NCBI GenBank assembly: GCA_029939635.1
Contig: JAOZSN010000152.1
Location: 1-6,822 of the forward strand
Direction of reading: 5' to 3'
Source of the DNA: Deltaproteobacteria bacterium
Lineage (GTDB): Bacteria > Desulfobacterota > Desulfobulbia > Desulfobulbales > SURF-16
Length of the DNA stretch: 6,822 nt
In this document: piece after piece, positions 5,841 to 6,822 of the stretch
Position numbering within the stretch: position 1 is the first letter of the stretch
Layout of the letters: the number at the start of each line of letters is the position of its first letter
Notes under the pieces: model-generated
What the model was told of the DNA's origin: nothing
Database searches by the model: none
What the model saw: only the letters and a program-made list of their open reading frames with translations
Program-made: the position numbers and the translations under genes

Positions 5841-6822
5841 TTAGGCTGCTTTATTTCTTAAATTATACACGTGGGCCAGAATCTCAGCTACGGCCTGGAA
5901 TAGGTTAGCGGGTATCTCTTCGCCTATTTCAACACTCTTATACAAGGCACGAGCCAGGGGTTTATCCTCCACCAAGGTCACTTGGTTTTTCCTGGCGATT
6001 TCTTTGATGCGATGGGCAACAACCCCGGCCCCTTTTGCTACCACCTGGGGAGCCACCATGGTGGCATTGTCATATTTAATGGCAATGGCCAGGCGGGTGG
6101 GGTTGGTGATTACCACATCTGCATCTGGCACATCTGCCATCATGCGTTTTCTGGCCATCTCCATCTGGATGGAACGGATGCGGCCTTTGACATGGGGGTC
6201 ACCGTCCGTCATCTTGGCCTCTTCCTTAACCTCCTGCTTACTCATTTTCATTTTTTTCATAAACTGCCAGCGCTGGAACAGCCAGTCCAGGAAGGCCAGG
6301 AAGGCAATGAGCAGGGCAGCCTTTAAAAATATCCAGAAGGAGACCCGTGCATAAAATATGAAAATGGCCATGGGTTGCTGATCCATTAGAGGCAGCAACC
6401 CATTCATGTTTTTTTTTACCTCTATGTAGGCCACCCAGCCTATAACTACAATCTTAAGAATCGATTTGATGGTATTGGCCACGGTTTGCATGGAAAACAT
6501 GCGTTGGATGCCCTTGAGCGGATCAATTTTTTCATACTTTGGCACCATCTTTTCGGTGGTGAATAATACGCCGACCTGAGCATAGTTGGCGATAAGGGCA
6601 GCCAGGACAATGATCAGCATTACAGGTCCCACCATCACGGCAAAGAAATACATGGCGTCCATGGTGATAGAGGTCATATTGTCCTTGTTGATGGTGATGA
6701 GGTGGAGCTGACTCAAATAGTGACGTAGGTTCATGAGCAGGTGCTCGAAGATATATCCCTTCATGGCGTACAGCGCCAGCAAGCCACAGAGCAACACTGC
6801 TGCTGAGGGAATCTCCATTGAT
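5841..6822 (-). CDS. flhB: Flagellar export specificity switch protein FlhB, 5' end outside the window
   Basis: FlhB is an inner-membrane export-gate protein whose cytoplasmic domain self-cleaves at N-P of an NPTH motif and switches export from rod/hook to filament substrates. About 326 residues are visible. Counting from the Met at 6816-6818, hydrophobic segments lie at about 5-22, 57-80, 118-133 and 152-180. They are followed by the charged linker EVKEEAKMTDGDPHVKGRIR (196-215), RKRMMADVPDADVVITNPTR (223-242) and VVAKGAG (259-265). The frame is open past that Met (a Ser codon precedes it), and FlhB normally has about 30 hydrophilic residues before this point, so the true start lies to the right of the window. 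The key motif reads NPTR rather than NPTH (Arg codon CGC at 6093-6095). Asn and Pro, between which cleavage occurs, are kept. Confidence 0.96.
   Translation of the reverse strand, partial: SMEIPSAAVLLCGLLALYAMKGYIFEHLLMNLRHYLSQLHLITINKDNMTSITMDAMYFFAVMVGPVMLIIVLAALIANYAQVGVLFTTEKMVPKYEKIDPLKGIQRMFSMQTVANTIKSILKIVVIGWVAYIEVKKNMNGLLPLMDQQPMAIFIFYARVSFWIFLKAALLIAFLAFLDWLFQRWQFMKKMKMSKQEVKEEAKMTDGDPHVKGRIRSIQMEMARKRMMADVPDADVVITNPTRLAIAIKYDNATMVAPQVVAKGAGVVAHRIKEIARKNQVTLVEDKPLARALYKSVEIGEEIPANLFQAVAEILAHVYNLRNKAA

Noticed and set aside
5286..5861. 191-codon plus-strand frame opposite the start of flhA, and the similar frame at 3882-4439
   Set aside because: Both are antisense to well-conserved FlhA sequence, with Ser/Arg/Thr/Ile-rich low-information translations typical of shadow frames.
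5841..6818. FlhB starting at the Met at 6816-6818
   Set aside because: The frame continues upstream, and the protein would lack the roughly 30 hydrophilic residues that precede the first membrane helix in FlhB; the window simply ends inside the gene.
1..6822. CRISPR arrays, tRNA or rRNA genes, insertion sequences, phage genes
   Set aside because: No spaced direct repeats, cloverleaf-like segments, rRNA-like stretches or transposase/integrase frames were seen; the window is a compact flagellar operon.

Overview
The window is a flagellar export, assembly and switching cluster read entirely from the minus strand. In transcription order (right to left) it holds flhB (5' end beyond the window), flhA, flhF, flhG (also called fleN or ylxH), fliA (sigma-28), a cheY-type response regulator, and the first 37 codons of an unrecognised acidic protein. 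The order flhB-flhA-flhF-flhG-fliA-cheY, with the FlhF/FlhG pair that controls polar flagellum number and place, is typical of polarly flagellated Gram-negative bacteria. Together with the protein sequences and the roughly balanced base composition it suggests a sulfate-reducing deltaproteobacterium (Desulfobacterota, perhaps Desulfobulbales/Desulfotalea-like). That placement is inference from memory; no search was run.

Layout. 5841-6822: flhB, a membrane export-gate component and substrate-specificity switch, with NPTR in place of the usual NPTH autocleavage motif. 3707-5815: flhA, the export-gate ion channel and chaperone platform. 2597-3703: flhF, an SRP-type GTPase that starts with TTG directly after flhA's tandem TAG-TAA stops. 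1702-2580: flhG, a MinD-like ATPase partner of FlhF with two candidate starts. The gaps of 25, 3 and 16 nt make these four genes one translationally packed operon. 1599-1701: an AT-rich 103-nt spacer. 819-1598: fliA. 574-818: a 245-nt spacer dominated by a 124-nt inverted repeat whose outer edge reaches into the fliA stop codon. 193-573: cheY. 114-192: a short spacer with a perfect 10-bp stem-loop. 1-113: start of the acidic protein.

How they work together. FlhA and FlhB form the core of the flagellar type III export gate. FlhF recruits the first basal-body parts to the pole and FlhG limits their number by stimulating FlhF. FliA turns on late flagellin and chemotaxis genes once the hook is complete. 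CheY, when phosphorylated, binds the motor switch.

The most unusual spot is cheY. Its frame is broken by an in-frame TAG at codon 92, but the remaining 34 codons continue in the same frame with perfect CheY family character (switch Tyr and Lys present) to tandem TAA-TAG stops, giving a normal 126-codon length. The TAG is followed with no gap by a perfect 18-bp palindrome, and four codons upstream the nearly invariant switch Thr is Ile. This could be a very young nonsense mutation, a sequence error, or amber recoding (suppression or pyrrolysine).
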